A stretch of DNA of 64,000 bases, taken from assembly GCA_020634495.1 (NCBI GenBank), contig JACKBR010000004.1:117400-181399 (forward strand), read 5' to 3'. The notes under the pieces were generated by a model, which had not been told where the DNA came from, made no database searches, and saw only the letters and a list, made by a program, of their open reading frames with translations. The DNA comes from Ardenticatenaceae bacterium (GTDB lineage Bacteria > Chloroflexota > Anaerolineae > Promineifilales > Promineifilaceae). Both the position numbers and the translations under genes were made by a program. Below are positions 46,093-55,277 of the stretch, piece after piece; within the stretch, counting starts at the first letter, position 1, and the number at the start of each line of letters is the position of its first letter.

Positions 46093-46200
46093 TAAGGTAA
46101 ATTTGGTGGTTCAAAAATTAATTTTCATCGAACAGTAGGCCAGTTTACCTCAATCGTTTATCAAAGGCACTTGAAAAGAAACACAAATTATTGCCAAGAG

Positions 46201-46244
46201 TAAACGGCCGTATTCGCTCATCATCAAGCGGATACGGCCGTTTA
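46201..46244. terminator. Inverted repeat built from two ACGGCCGT copies
   Basis: TAAACGGCCGTATTCGCT (46201-46218) faces AGCGGATACGGCCGTTTA (46227-46244): 18-bp arms with one mismatch and an 8-base loop, between two minus-strand genes. It could terminate the 46338-47312 transcript, though there is no clean T-run. Confidence 0.55.
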
Positions 46245-46337
46245 TCACCACAATGGTTGGACAAGAGCCCTACACCTTTAGCCGGGTAAGACAAAGTGTG
46301 TCAAACAACTTTTTCAATGTTGCTGATTTAGGTAGGT

Positions 46338-47312
46338 TTATTGTTTCTCTGAAAAACCGTCCTGGTCATAAATAACTCTACCTGTTTCGTTTGCGATGAA
46401 AATATCGCTTCTCCCGTTGTTATTAACCATAAAGTTTGCCCAATGTCCATTTTTAATCCCATTATCTTCTAAAGTGCCAGAGATTAGAACAATGACCTTT
46501 GACGAAACATTATTGGTGGTAACATTGAGATCAACCCCAACTGTGAACTTCTTGTCTTCCCCAACAATGAAACTGCCGATGCCATCTCCACGCTCGGAGC
46601 CACTGACATAACTATAAGTTATTTTGTGATCTTTTTGATCGGAAAATGTCATCGTAAGGTTAGAGAAACGGGTACCAACATAGTCGCCTGGAACCAGGCT
46701 GCTTTTAAGGACAAAATTATTTAAAAAGTAAGTTCCTTCAACACTTGGCGGATTGTCTCCACCATGAAGCGGCATACCCTGTGCCTTAATCTTGCCTAAC
46801 ATTTCTTTAGAAACCCGTTTTAATATTTCTTTTTCACCCTCACCCCCACCTAGATCAACTTCTGGGAGCTGTGGCTGATCCACGCCAACCATCGTCGGAG
46901 AATTGATCTCCAAGGTGATTTTCTTCAAACGTAAAGGGCTCGAATTTCCACCAGAGCGATAGATTTTTATTTTGTTGTCACCATTCGTCAGGAATTCCTT
47001 CACGTCCCAGGTGCGTTCCTTGTATGGCGAACTTTCAGTTACAGAACTATCTCTCTCAACTTGATTACTAATAACCGTAGTTCCGTTAACTGAAATATCA
47101 AAAATTGCATTTGATGCACGCATTTCTAAAACGAGAAATGCTTCTGTCAATTCGGCGCTAACTGGAACAGTGAATTCAAAACTATCACGCCGCCACATCC
47201 CCCAGCTTTCGCTGTAATAACTTTTTTGATCTGGGCTTGCTTTTAAGAAGGTTCCTGATGAAACTGGCTTATGATCTTCGAAAGTAATGGTTTCTGAAAA
47301 TGAGTTACTCAT
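46338..47312 (-). CDS. Uncharacterised protein with N-terminal beta-sandwich
   Basis: 324 residues, intact, with no signal peptide or membrane segment. The first 130 residues look like a galactose-binding/carbohydrate-binding beta-sandwich (SFEFTVPVSAELTEAFLVLE, IFDISVNGTTVISNQVERDS, NKIKIYRSGGNSSPLRLKKI). A polar linker and a second beta-rich domain follow (TYFLNNFVLKSSLVPGDYVG, KITYSYVSGSERGDGIGSFI, KFTVGVDLNVTTNNVSSKVI). I do not recognise it. AT-richer than neighbours and without ACGGCCGT, so possibly acquired. It may bind a polymer or be an effector. Confidence 0.6.
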   Translation of the reverse strand: MSNSFSETITFEDHKPVSSGTFLKASPDQKSYYSESWGMWRRDSFEFTVPVSAELTEAFLVLEMRASNAIFDISVNGTTVISNQVERDSSVTESSPYKERTWDVKEFLTNGDNKIKIYRSGGNSSPLRLKKITLEINSPTMVGVDQPQLPEVDLGGGEGEKEILKRVSKEMLGKIKAQGMPLHGGDNPPSVEGTYFLNNFVLKSSLVPGDYVGTRFSNLTMTFSDQKDHKITYSYVSGSERGDGIGSFIVGEDKKFTVGVDLNVTTNNVSSKVIVLISGTLEDNGIKNGHWANFMVNNNGRSDIFIANETGRVIYDQDGFSEKQ

Positions 47313-47916
47313 GATTATGTGCCTCCATTTTGGTGAGATTTGGTTTTTTATTTTGCTACTGTGAATGAAAATTGCTTAGGTGACATCTTGCTCAGCTTTT
47401 TTTCCTTACGTTTAATGCCCTCCTTTATTTAGGATTTAATTTAGAAGCTATCCAGAAAAGCCTCCAAGGATAACGAGAACCAAGAGGCTTTGAACCTAAA
47501 CTCCAAAATCTCTGTGTACTTTGTGGCTCATGTTCGGATAGGTAGTTAAACAGTCAAAACAGGTTTGTAAGTAGTCATTCTTAGTGTATGGATCTATCGC
47601 TTCCAAAACGCTTCCACAGACTCCCCTTGCTGCTTTGCCCCCTAGTTACGGCCGTATTCAAAGCGATCATTTGCCCTAGATCATCAGCCGCAACGGCCGT
47701 ACCCCAACATCCCCTCGTCGGCATCGCGTCAGGCAAGCAATGACCCGGCGTTGGGCAGCCCCCGCCTCTAAACGCATATCATGTTATCAGTAATCAGTAT
47801 GCAGTAATCAGTAGAGGTCACCCCTGGAAGCGTTCCACTGAAAACTGAACACTGACTTCTGTTTACTGGTACTAGAGAAGATATGCACTTTGTTTGATAT
47901 TTCAGGGGGTACAACC
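47313..47916. other. Repeat-rich intergenic stretch
   Basis: 600 bp without genes. It holds a 'CAAGAGGCTTTGA...TTTGTGGCT...TTCGGATAG' repeat at 47476-47545 (inverse of 63376-63466), two ACGGCCGT copies near 47648 and 47693, and a CAGTAATCAGT-type repeat at 47785-47870 that faces ACTGAAAACTGAACACTGAC. The last lies about 50 bp before the alpha-2-macroglobulin start. Confidence 0.7.
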
Positions 47917-50900
47917 ATGAACCAGCGACTGCGCTTTTTAATTGTATTTCTAACCATGCTCATCATCCTGGCCGCCTGCCAGGGTGACCAATCAGAAACT
48001 ATCTCGCCTACGGCTCCTTCGGCAAGCTCAGGACAGGCTACCAGCAGCCGCAGCGAAACTATCGAAGTAGACGAACCCGAACCCGCACCTAGCGAGCCTG
48101 TTGAACTGCCCGACTTTCTCGCCTGGGAGCCGCTGGGCGACGTTGCCCTGGATGATTTTCCACCCGACGCCCCGCTCGTCCTCCAGTTCAACCAGCCAAT
48201 GAACACGTCTGCGCCCCAGCCGCTTATCTTCTCTCCACCCCTGCGCGGCACGTTTGCCTGGAGCGACGACAGCACCGTCCTCACCTTCACCCCCGACGAT
48301 GGCTTCAGCGCCAATCGCAGCTACTGGGTCAATCTGCACGCTTCCATCAAGAGCCGCAGCGGTTTAGAATTTTCCGCCATGCAGCGTTGGCAAATCAAAA
48401 CCCAAAACACCCCCCTCATCAGCCGCCGCCTGCCCAGTGGCACAACAATTGCTGAACGCCAGCCCAGCTTTGCCCTCACTTTCAATCGGCCAATGGTGCG
48501 TGATACCGTAGCAGCCGCCATCCGCGTCACGCCCGCCGTGGATTACACGCTGGATTGGGACGCCAACACCCTGAACCTCATTGTGGAAGAGCAATTGGTT
48601 TTTGGCACAACGTATGAATTTGAAATTGGCAAAACGGCCGTTGACGAAGACGGCCGTCACTTTGCCAAACCGTACACCTGGACCATCCAGTTGGCCGAGC
48701 CGCTTGCAGCCGTCTCCTGGCCCAACACCACCAACCACCTGGCCCCCATCGTGCTCCAGTTCAACTACCCCATGGACCAGGCCAGCCTGAGCGATGCCCT
48801 GGAAATTAAACCAGCTATCGTCGGCAAACTTAGCTGGAGCGGCAACGGCAAAATGATGCAGCTAATCCCCGACAACCAGCTGCCCGCCGACACCACCTAC
48901 ACCATCAGCTTCACCAAGCCACTGCGCGATGCGGATGGCTTTGACCTGCCCCGGCCAGACGATGTTTCCTTCACCACGCCGCCCGTCATCCTTTCCGCCA
49001 CGCCTAAAGGCAGCGCCGTTCATCCCGCCGACAGCATCAAAATTCGCTTCGACCGGCTGATGGACCCCGCCAGCACCGAAGCCGCTTTCCAGATTGAGCC
49101 AGCCACCAGCGGCAGCTTCCGCTGGGAAGAAACCACGCTCATTTTTGCCCCAGACGATGGCTATCTGGCTGAAAACAGCAGCTTTACCGTCACCATCGCC
49201 CCCACCGCCCTCAGCGCCGACGGCGAGCAGGTTCTCAACGAGGCTTACGCCTGGACGTTTAGCACCAAGGCTTTAGAAGATGTGGCCAACTTTGGCTACG
49301 GCCCCAATGCCCAGGTTTTAGATCTGAACGGCCGTCGCGCAATTCAGTTCCAGGCCTTCCGCCGCGATTCCCTCAAGTTCAACTTTGAGCTGTACCAGCT
49401 CACCATGACCCAGTTTTTGGATCGCTACAACTCTGGTTTTCATGGCTGGGTTTGGCAGGAGGAAGCGGACACCTCCATCGACATTAGCGGTGCGGAGCTG
49501 GTAGCCGAATGGCAAATGACCAGCGCCAGCCCGCTGCAAGAATGGGCCAACGTGCAAGAAGTCATCATCCCCGAAGACGTACCGCCCGGCCTCTACATCC
49601 TCAACCTCATCGCCGGAAACGTCAACGACCAGCTCATTCTGGTGATTAGCGAGAACACCGTGGCCGTGAAGCAGGCCGATGAGCAGCTGCTGGTCTGGGT
49701 AACAGACATCAACGGCGCATCTATCCAGAATGCGGCCGTGACAGTTTACGCGCGGAATGGCAGCGTCATTGCCAGCGGCCAGGCCAACGAAGCCGGGCTG
49801 TTTGAAACCACGCTGCTCAGCTTCGCCGAAGGCGGCCCGCCCGCCACCACGCCGCTCATCGTTGCGGCCCAGGTGGGCAACGACGTCACGCTCACCGGGC
49901 TTTCTGGCGAATGGCAAAGCAGCGGTGGCTACTACGATTGGCAGTCGAGCAATCCCAACGGTGCCCAATCTGCTGCCTTCGTTTACACCGAACGGCCGAT
50001 TTACAAACCAGGCCAACTCGTCTACTTCAAAGCCATCGTGCGCCTGGACGACGATGCCCTGCTCTCCGTACCGCCAACGGGAACGGCCGTTACCGTCCGC
50101 ATTCGTGACGCCCGCAACAACGTGGTGCAAACCCAGGAGCTAAACACCAACAGCTTTGGCACGGTGAATGGTCAGTTCCAAATTGCTGAAGGCGCTTCGC
50201 TGGGCGTTTACAAAGTGGAAGTCACCTTCAACGGCACCGACCACAGCCAAATCTTCAAGGTGGAAGATTACCGCAAGCCCGACTACGAAGTCACCGTCAG
50301 CACCGATGCAGCCGCCTACGTGCGCGACGACACGGCCCAGGTCACCATCGACACCGCCTACTTTTTTGGCGAACCAGTGGCCAACGCCGAGGTTACCCTG
50401 CGCCGTTTCCAGGTCTCATCAGACTGGTACACGCCCGGTCTATCCACCTGGTATCAACTGTATGGCGTCAACGATTTGCGCGGCACCACGGATGCCAACG
50501 GCCGTCTCACCCTCAACGTGCCGCTGCGAGGCGATGGCCTCTACTTTGAACAGCGCGACTGGCAAAGCAGCCTGGGCCAGATTCAGTGGGGGTTAGAAGC
50601 CACTGTCGATGACGGCAGCCGCCAGACCGTGAGCGGCCACGCCATCATCACCATTTACGATGCCGAGGAATACCTCACGGTAGATTCCGGCGGCTGGGTG
50701 CAGGAACCGGGCAGCCCGTTCCGCATCAGCGCCAACGTGCAAACGATCTTCAATGAGCCGGTGGCCAATCGCCAACTGGCGCTGAGCCTGCGCCGCTGGA
50801 ATAGCGGCACCTACGAATATGACACGGTGGTGCAAACGGCCGCATTAACCACTGGCGAAAACGGCCGTGCCAACCTCAACTTCACCATCGATGAACCCGG

Positions 50901-53721
50901 CTACTACCAGATTCGCGTCACCGGGCAGGACAGCCAGGGGCAAACAATGACCTACACCAACTGGGTCTACGCCTTCAGCGACTTTTACAGTAACTGGTAC
51001 GGCAGCGACAGCGGCGATTTGCGCCTGGTAGCCGATAAAGATGAATATCGTCCTGGCGATGTGGCCCGGATTCTGGTGGAATCTAACTTCAGCGGCCCGG
51101 CGCTGCTCACCGTGGAGCGCGGCAGCATCCGCCGCCAGGAGCTGGTGCAGCTAACCGCCCCCGTCACGCGCCTGCCCATCACCATCGAAGAGGGCGACGT
51201 GCCCAATGTTTACGTGGCCATTAACGCCTGGCAAGAACAGGACACCACCCTGACAGAAAACACGGGCAGCAGCCTGCCAGACAGCCGCCTCATGACCAGT
51301 TATGTCAATCTGTCTGTGCCTGCCTTCACCAAGCGGCTCAACGTGGCGATTACCGCCAACAAGGCAGAGTACGCCCCTGGCGAGGAGGCGACTTTCACCG
51401 TGCGCGTCACCAACTATCGCGGCGAACCGGTCTCGGCCGAGGTGTCGCTGGCGCTGGTGGATGAAGCGATCTTTGCCCTGAGTCCAGAGCTAAATGGCCT
51501 GATGTATGATTCGTTTTACTACGAACGGGGCAGCACGGTGCGCACCTACAACGGCATGTACCCCACGCGCTACCTGTGGGAAGGCGGCATGGGCGGCGGC
51601 GGTGGTGATGGCGCTGTTATCGGCGGCCCGCGTCAGGATTTCCCGGACACGGCCGTTTGGCAGCCCACCCTCCACACCGACTTTAACGGCGAGGTGTCCG
51701 TCACCGTGACTCTGCCAGACAGCCTGACAAGCTGGCGCGCCACGGCCAAAGCCACCACCGCCGACACGCAGGTGGGTGAAGCCGTCGCCAACATCATCAC
51801 CAAGCAAGACGTCATTATTCGGCCGCTTCTGCCGCGCATTCTCACCGCTGGCGACACAATGGCTTTGTCGGCGATTGTGCATAACTACAGTGATGTTGCA
51901 CAGGAACTGGTTGTGGAATTGGAGATTGGAGATTGGGGATTGGAGATTGGGGGTGAGGCGGCACAGACCATCACTTTGCAGCCGGGGCAGCAGCGCATTG
52001 TGGGCTGGCCGGTTGAAGCGATTGAGGCTGGGGAGGTTGAGGTGTTGATTACGGCCGTTCCCACCAGCGGCAATGGCCCATCAGACGCCATCCAACTGCC
52101 GCTCACCATCCAACCCCTGGCCATCCCCGATGTGACCACCGAAATTGGCCAGTTCACCGGGCGTTACGCAACCACCGTCACCGTGCCAGCCGATGCCCTG
52201 CCCATGAGCCAGGTTGAGCTACAGCTCAGCCGCTCCATCGCGGGCAGCATGTTGGAAGGCTTGCAATACCTCACCGGTTTCCCCTACGGCTGCGTGGAGC
52301 AAACAATGAGCAAGGCGCTGCCCAATGCCGTCGTCGGGCGGGCGCTGAACCAGCTTGGCGTGACGAATCCCACGCTGCAAGCGGAGCTGCCGGGGCAGAT
52401 CAACGCCAGCATCCAGCGGCTGTACGGCTTCCAGCACACCGACGGCGGCTGGGGCTGGTGGTACGATGACAGTAGCCACGACTACCAGACCGCCTGGGTC
52501 ATCTTTGGCCTGGCGCAGGTGGCCGACGCTGGCTACGAAATTGATCCCGGCGTGATTGAGCGCGGCGTTGAATGGCTCAATCAGAACCGGCAGAGCATGG
52601 ACCCGCGCACCAACGCCTTTGCCCTGTACGCCATGGCCCTGGCGGGGCTGCCCAACGAGGAAGCAACGCTGGCCCTGGCCAATAACCATGCCAATTTGCG
52701 CGGCGACGAATTCAGCCTTGCCGCCCTGGCTTTGACGCTGCACGAAATGGGTGAAAACAGTCTGTCGGCTGAACTGTTGGCGGAACTGGGGGAAACGGCC
52801 GTTTCCCGCGATGGCTCCGTTTATTGGCAAGGCGCATCTGAAGATGGCTACTACGATAACAAAGTGATGGCCTCTGACGTGCGTACCACGGCTATCGCTC
52901 TGAGCGCCTACAGCCAGATTCAGCCAAACAGCGAGCTCATTCCCGGCATGGTGCGCTGGCTGATGGCCCAGCGGCGCAGCCTGGGCTGGGGCACAACCAA
53001 CGAAACCTCGTTTGCCATCCTGGGCCTGACAGACCACCTGCTGGCGACCAGCTTTAATGAAGCGGCGGCCAACACCGGCTACACGGTGCAGGTGAACGGC
53101 CAGACGATTGCCAGCGGCACGCTGGGTCGCGGCGAACCCGCAGTCTCCCTGACGATTCCCATGGACGACCTGCAAGTTGGCGAAAACGAGATTGTGTTGA
53201 CCCAAGGCGGCAGCGGGCGGCTCTACTTTGTGCTGAACGGCCGTATGTTTGTACCTCGTGAAGAAATTGCAGCCGCTGGCAGCGTCACCGTCACCCGCCG
53301 CTACCTGGATGGCGAAACAGGCCAGCCTCTAACTAGCATCGAGCCGGGGCAACTGGTGCAAATTCGCCTCACGGTGGATCTGCCCGACAACGGCAGCTAT
53401 ATCATCATCGAAGACCATCTGCCTGGCGGCCTTGAGGCGCTCAACGAAGGGCTGGCCACCACCAGCCACATCGCCGATGCCTACAACGGGCCAACCTACC
53501 GCTGGCAGCAGCTGGGCTACAATTACAAAGAGGTTTTTGGTGACCGCGTCAGCTTCTTCATCACCGAGATGGATGGCTCTGTGCGTACCATCAACTACTA
53601 CGCCCGGGCCACGCAGGCAGGCAGCTTCACCGCCATGCCCACCGAGGTGTACGCCATGTACGATGCGGCCGTTTGGGGGCGTTCCGCCAGCAACCAAATT
53701 GTGATTGAATTGCCGGAATGA
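47917..53721 (+). CDS. Alpha-2-macroglobulin-like lipoprotein with thioester motif
   Basis: 1934 residues, intact. MNQRLRFLIVFLTMLIILAAC is a lipoprotein signal (lipobox LAAC). Residues about 60-460 hold four Big_5-type Ig-like domains (LVLQFNQPMNTSAPQPL, FALTFNRPMV, IVLQFNYPMDQASLSDAL, IKIRFDRLMDPAST). MG domains follow (YTERPIYKPGQLVYFKAIVR), then the central A2M region with VSLALVDEAIFALSPELNG and a Gly-rich stretch. The thioester motif PYGCVEQTMSK has Cys1459. The thioester domain is an alpha-toroid (GGWGWWYDDSSHDYQTAWVI). The C-terminal domain ends QIVIELPE. Such proteins trap proteases that attack the envelope. A penicillin-binding protein 1C gene, the usual partner, is absent from the window. 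Confidence 0.95.
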   Translation: MNQRLRFLIVFLTMLIILAACQGDQSETISPTAPSASSGQATSSRSETIEVDEPEPAPSEPVELPDFLAWEPLGDVALDDFPPDAPLVLQFNQPMNTSAPQPLIFSPPLRGTFAWSDDSTVLTFTPDDGFSANRSYWVNLHASIKSRSGLEFSAMQRWQIKTQNTPLISRRLPSGTTIAERQPSFALTFNRPMVRDTVAAAIRVTPAVDYTLDWDANTLNLIVEEQLVFGTTYEFEIGKTAVDEDGRHFAKPYTWTIQLAEPLAAVSWPNTTNHLAPIVLQFNYPMDQASLSDALEIKPAIVGKLSWSGNGKMMQLIPDNQLPADTTYTISFTKPLRDADGFDLPRPDDVSFTTPPVILSATPKGSAVHPADSIKIRFDRLMDPASTEAAFQIEPATSGSFRWEETTLIFAPDDGYLAENSSFTVTIAPTALSADGEQVLNEAYAWTFSTKALEDVANFGYGPNAQVLDLNGRRAIQFQAFRRDSLKFNFELYQLTMTQFLDRYNSGFHGWVWQEEADTSIDISGAELVAEWQMTSASPLQEWANVQEVIIPEDVPPGLYILNLIAGNVNDQLILVISENTVAVKQADEQLLVWVTDINGASIQNAAVTVYARNGSVIASGQANEAGLFETTLLSFAEGGPPATTPLIVAAQVGNDVTLTGLSGEWQSSGGYYDWQSSNPNGAQSAAFVYTERPIYKPGQLVYFKAIVRLDDDALLSVPPTGTAVTVRIRDARNNVVQTQELNTNSFGTVNGQFQIAEGASLGVYKVEVTFNGTDHSQIFKVEDYRKPDYEVTVSTDAAAYVRDDTAQVTIDTAYFFGEPVANAEVTLRRFQVSSDWYTPGLSTWYQLYGVNDLRGTTDANGRLTLNVPLRGDGLYFEQRDWQSSLGQIQWGLEATVDDGSRQTVSGHAIITIYDAEEYLTVDSGGWVQEPGSPFRISANVQTIFNEPVANRQLALSLRRWNSGTYEYDTVVQTAALTTGENGRANLNFTIDEPGYYQIRVTGQDSQGQTMTYTNWVYAFSDFYSNWYGSDSGDLRLVADKDEYRPGDVARILVESNFSGPALLTVERGSIRRQELVQLTAPVTRLPITIEEGDVPNVYVAINAWQEQDTTLTENTGSSLPDSRLMTSYVNLSVPAFTKRLNVAITANKAEYAPGEEATFTVRVTNYRGEPVSAEVSLALVDEAIFALSPELNGLMYDSFYYERGSTVRTYNGMYPTRYLWEGGMGGGGGDGAVIGGPRQDFPDTAVWQPTLHTDFNGEVSVTVTLPDSLTSWRATAKATTADTQVGEAVANIITKQDVIIRPLLPRILTAGDTMALSAIVHNYSDVAQELVVELEIGDWGLEIGGEAAQTITLQPGQQRIVGWPVEAIEAGEVEVLITAVPTSGNGPSDAIQLPLTIQPLAIPDVTTEIGQFTGRYATTVTVPADALPMSQVELQLSRSIAGSMLEGLQYLTGFPYGCVEQTMSKALPNAVVGRALNQLGVTNPTLQAELPGQINASIQRLYGFQHTDGGWGWWYDDSSHDYQTAWVIFGLAQVADAGYEIDPGVIERGVEWLNQNRQSMDPRTNAFALYAMALAGLPNEEATLALANNHANLRGDEFSLAALALTLHEMGENSLSAELLAELGETAVSRDGSVYWQGASEDGYYDNKVMASDVRTTAIALSAYSQIQPNSELIPGMVRWLMAQRRSLGWGTTNETSFAILGLTDHLLATSFNEAAANTGYTVQVNGQTIASGTLGRGEPAVSLTIPMDDLQVGENEIVLTQGGSGRLYFVLNGRMFVPREEIAAAGSVTVTRRYLDGETGQPLTSIEPGQLVQIRLTVDLPDNGSYIIIEDHLPGGLEALNEGLATTSHIADAYNGPTYRWQQLGYNYKEVFGDRVSFFITEMDGSVRTINYYARATQAGSFTAMPTEVYAMYDAAVWGRSASNQIVIELPE
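51917..51955. repeat. GGAGATTGG tandem repeat inside coding sequence
   Basis: GGAGATTGGAGATTGGGGAT then TGGAGATTGG is translated as LEIGDWGLEIGG within the alpha-2-macroglobulin gene. The same word occurs as the aconitase-X linker at 30503. Such runs are otherwise typical of intergenic DNA. Confidence 0.7.
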
Positions 53722-53726
53722 CGATG

Positions 53727-53755
53727 GTATGGGTGACCCGCCGGGTCGCCCATAC
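53727..53755. repeat. REP-like palindrome with GGGTGACCCG / CCGGGTCGCCC arms
   Basis: A 29-bp near-perfect palindrome (GTATGGGTGACCCG then CCGGGTCGCCCATAC) in the 49-bp gap between the alpha-2-macroglobulin gene and the next lipoprotein gene. Similar GGGTGACCCGCC palindromes are common mobile intergenic units in environmental bacteria. It may also act as a weak terminator. Confidence 0.75.
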
Positions 53756-53770
53756 ACCACATTGAATGGA

Positions 53771-55045
53771 ATGATGAAAATGAAATGGTTTTTATGCGTG
53801 GGTTTGTTTTTGGCATTGGTTGCCTGTGCGCCAACGGCCGTTCCAGAAGAACCAGATATTGCCAGCCGACCGACCGTGATTGCAACGGCCGTTGCTGAAG
53901 CAATGGAGACCGCAGGGCCAACGGCCGTTCCCCCCACACCTGTTCCGCCACCGACAGCAACCGCTCCTCCGGAAACGGCCGTTCCCCAACCCGCCACCTT
54001 CACCCCCCGCTTTGACCGCTTTTTGCCCTTTTCCAACCCCGAAGGCGGCAGTAACAGCCTCACCGGGCTGGTTCGCCAGGGGGATGGCTGGCAGCTAGAG
54101 CGCATTCCCTACCCGCCCGGCCTTTACAATGAAGAGCTCGGCTACGCCCTCGGCACCGACTCCGTAGACTCCGATTATGCTGTGGCAACTGACCGGCTGC
54201 TGGCCTGGCAGTTTGCTGGTGGGGCTGGCCCCGGCAATTTGGCTGTAGGCCAGCTATTCATCGTGAATGTAGCTACAAAAGATGTGGCGATTGTGGTTGA
54301 CAACGTTGTGTTGGCAGGCTGGGCACCCAACGGGCTGGATTTTGCTTACATTTTGGCCACGCCAGAAACGTACGAACTGCGCTGGCGCACCGCTTCTGGG
54401 GAGGACAGGCTGTTGGCTGTGGATGTGCCCCATTCGCTGCGCGTTTCGCCAGACGGCCGTTTCGTGGCCTTCACCCGCGAGTCACATTATGAAGTAGACG
54501 GCACGGCTCCCGGCCTGTACGTTGTGGACATCGAAACGGGCATCGAGACACAAATTTCGCCGTTGGATCGCGCTGGTTATGGTGGTACTGGTCTCTACTG
54601 GAAACCACACTGGACGCCAGACAGCAGCCAGGTCTTCCTCTTTGCCACGTCAGACGATGACCGCGCCGAGACGCCACATGAAGAAGGCTACGCCTGGGCC
54701 GCTGCTGATGGCAGCTTTCATCACTTTTTGCCCGTGTCCAGCTTTAAGAATTTCTTCAGCGAGGAACCCATTACAAATTCAGATAATGTGCGCTGCGTGG
54801 GTGCGCCTGCCCTTTTTGCCGCCAACCAAATTGTGCTGCCGGTAGGTGAATGCCCACCAATGGGGCCAGCCAATCCGGAAACTGCGAAAACGGCCGTTTT
54901 CACCCTTGATCCTCAAACTGGCAGCGTTGCCCTAACGGCCGTGCTGCCCATCCCCAACACCGCCCAACTCCTCACCTGGGATGTTCCCGGTGAATCAGTG
55001 CTAATGTTGTATGGAGGTGAGGTCACCCGTGTAGAAATAGAGTAG
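53771..55045 (+). CDS. Secreted lipoprotein with TolB-like propeller blades
   Basis: 424 residues. Signal MMKMKWFLCVGLFLALVAC with lipobox LVAC. The next 75 residues are a Thr/Pro/Ala linker (TAVPPTPVPPPTATAPPETA) that carries four ACGGCCGT copies within 150 bp. The folded part has WD40/TolB-like blades: VVLAGWAPNGLDFAYILATP, LRVSPDGRFVAFTRESHYEV, LYWKPHWTPDSSQVFLFATS and TAQLLTWDVPGESVLMLYGG. It is probably an extracytoplasmic sensor or scaffold, function unassigned. It follows the alpha-2-macroglobulin gene by 49 bp in the same direction and may be co-transcribed. Confidence 0.82.
   Translation: MMKMKWFLCVGLFLALVACAPTAVPEEPDIASRPTVIATAVAEAMETAGPTAVPPTPVPPPTATAPPETAVPQPATFTPRFDRFLPFSNPEGGSNSLTGLVRQGDGWQLERIPYPPGLYNEELGYALGTDSVDSDYAVATDRLLAWQFAGGAGPGNLAVGQLFIVNVATKDVAIVVDNVVLAGWAPNGLDFAYILATPETYELRWRTASGEDRLLAVDVPHSLRVSPDGRFVAFTRESHYEVDGTAPGLYVVDIETGIETQISPLDRAGYGGTGLYWKPHWTPDSSQVFLFATSDDDRAETPHEEGYAWAAADGSFHHFLPVSSFKNFFSEEPITNSDNVRCVGAPALFAANQIVLPVGECPPMGPANPETAKTAVFTLDPQTGSVALTAVLPIPNTAQLLTWDVPGESVLMLYGGEVTRVEIE
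53834..53982. repeat. Densest cluster of ACGGCCGT palindromes (four in 149 bp)
   Basis: Copies at 53834-53841, 53885-53892, 53921-53928 and 53975-53982, all in the same frame (Thr-Ala-Val) in the lipoprotein's disordered linker. Linkers seem to tolerate extra copies best. Confidence 0.9.
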
Positions 55046-55277
55046 TTGGGGAGTAAGATAGCTGTTTTGCTTGATGTCCGATATGAGTTCCCAAAATGCT
55101 AAAGAACCGAATGTCATAATCACGCTCGCAACTGCAAAGCAGAGCGATTCCTAAAAAACTTTACTTCGTTAGTAATCGCGCAGGCAAACACAGCCACAAA
55201 ACAATCAGCCCCACCAGCACACATCGCACATTTTAATTTATGAACCTATCAAGGCCTGACCCCATGAAATAACGATA
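55046..55277. other. Short intergenic stretch between convergent lipoprotein genes
   Basis: 232 bp without a recognisable gene, promoter or clear terminator. Confidence 0.4.

Noticed and set aside
49318..50130. Long antisense open frames inside the alpha-2-macroglobulin gene (also 52219-53205)
   Set aside because: They are shadows of a GC-rich reading frame with no start signals or family motifs; the sense protein is strongly supported over its full length.
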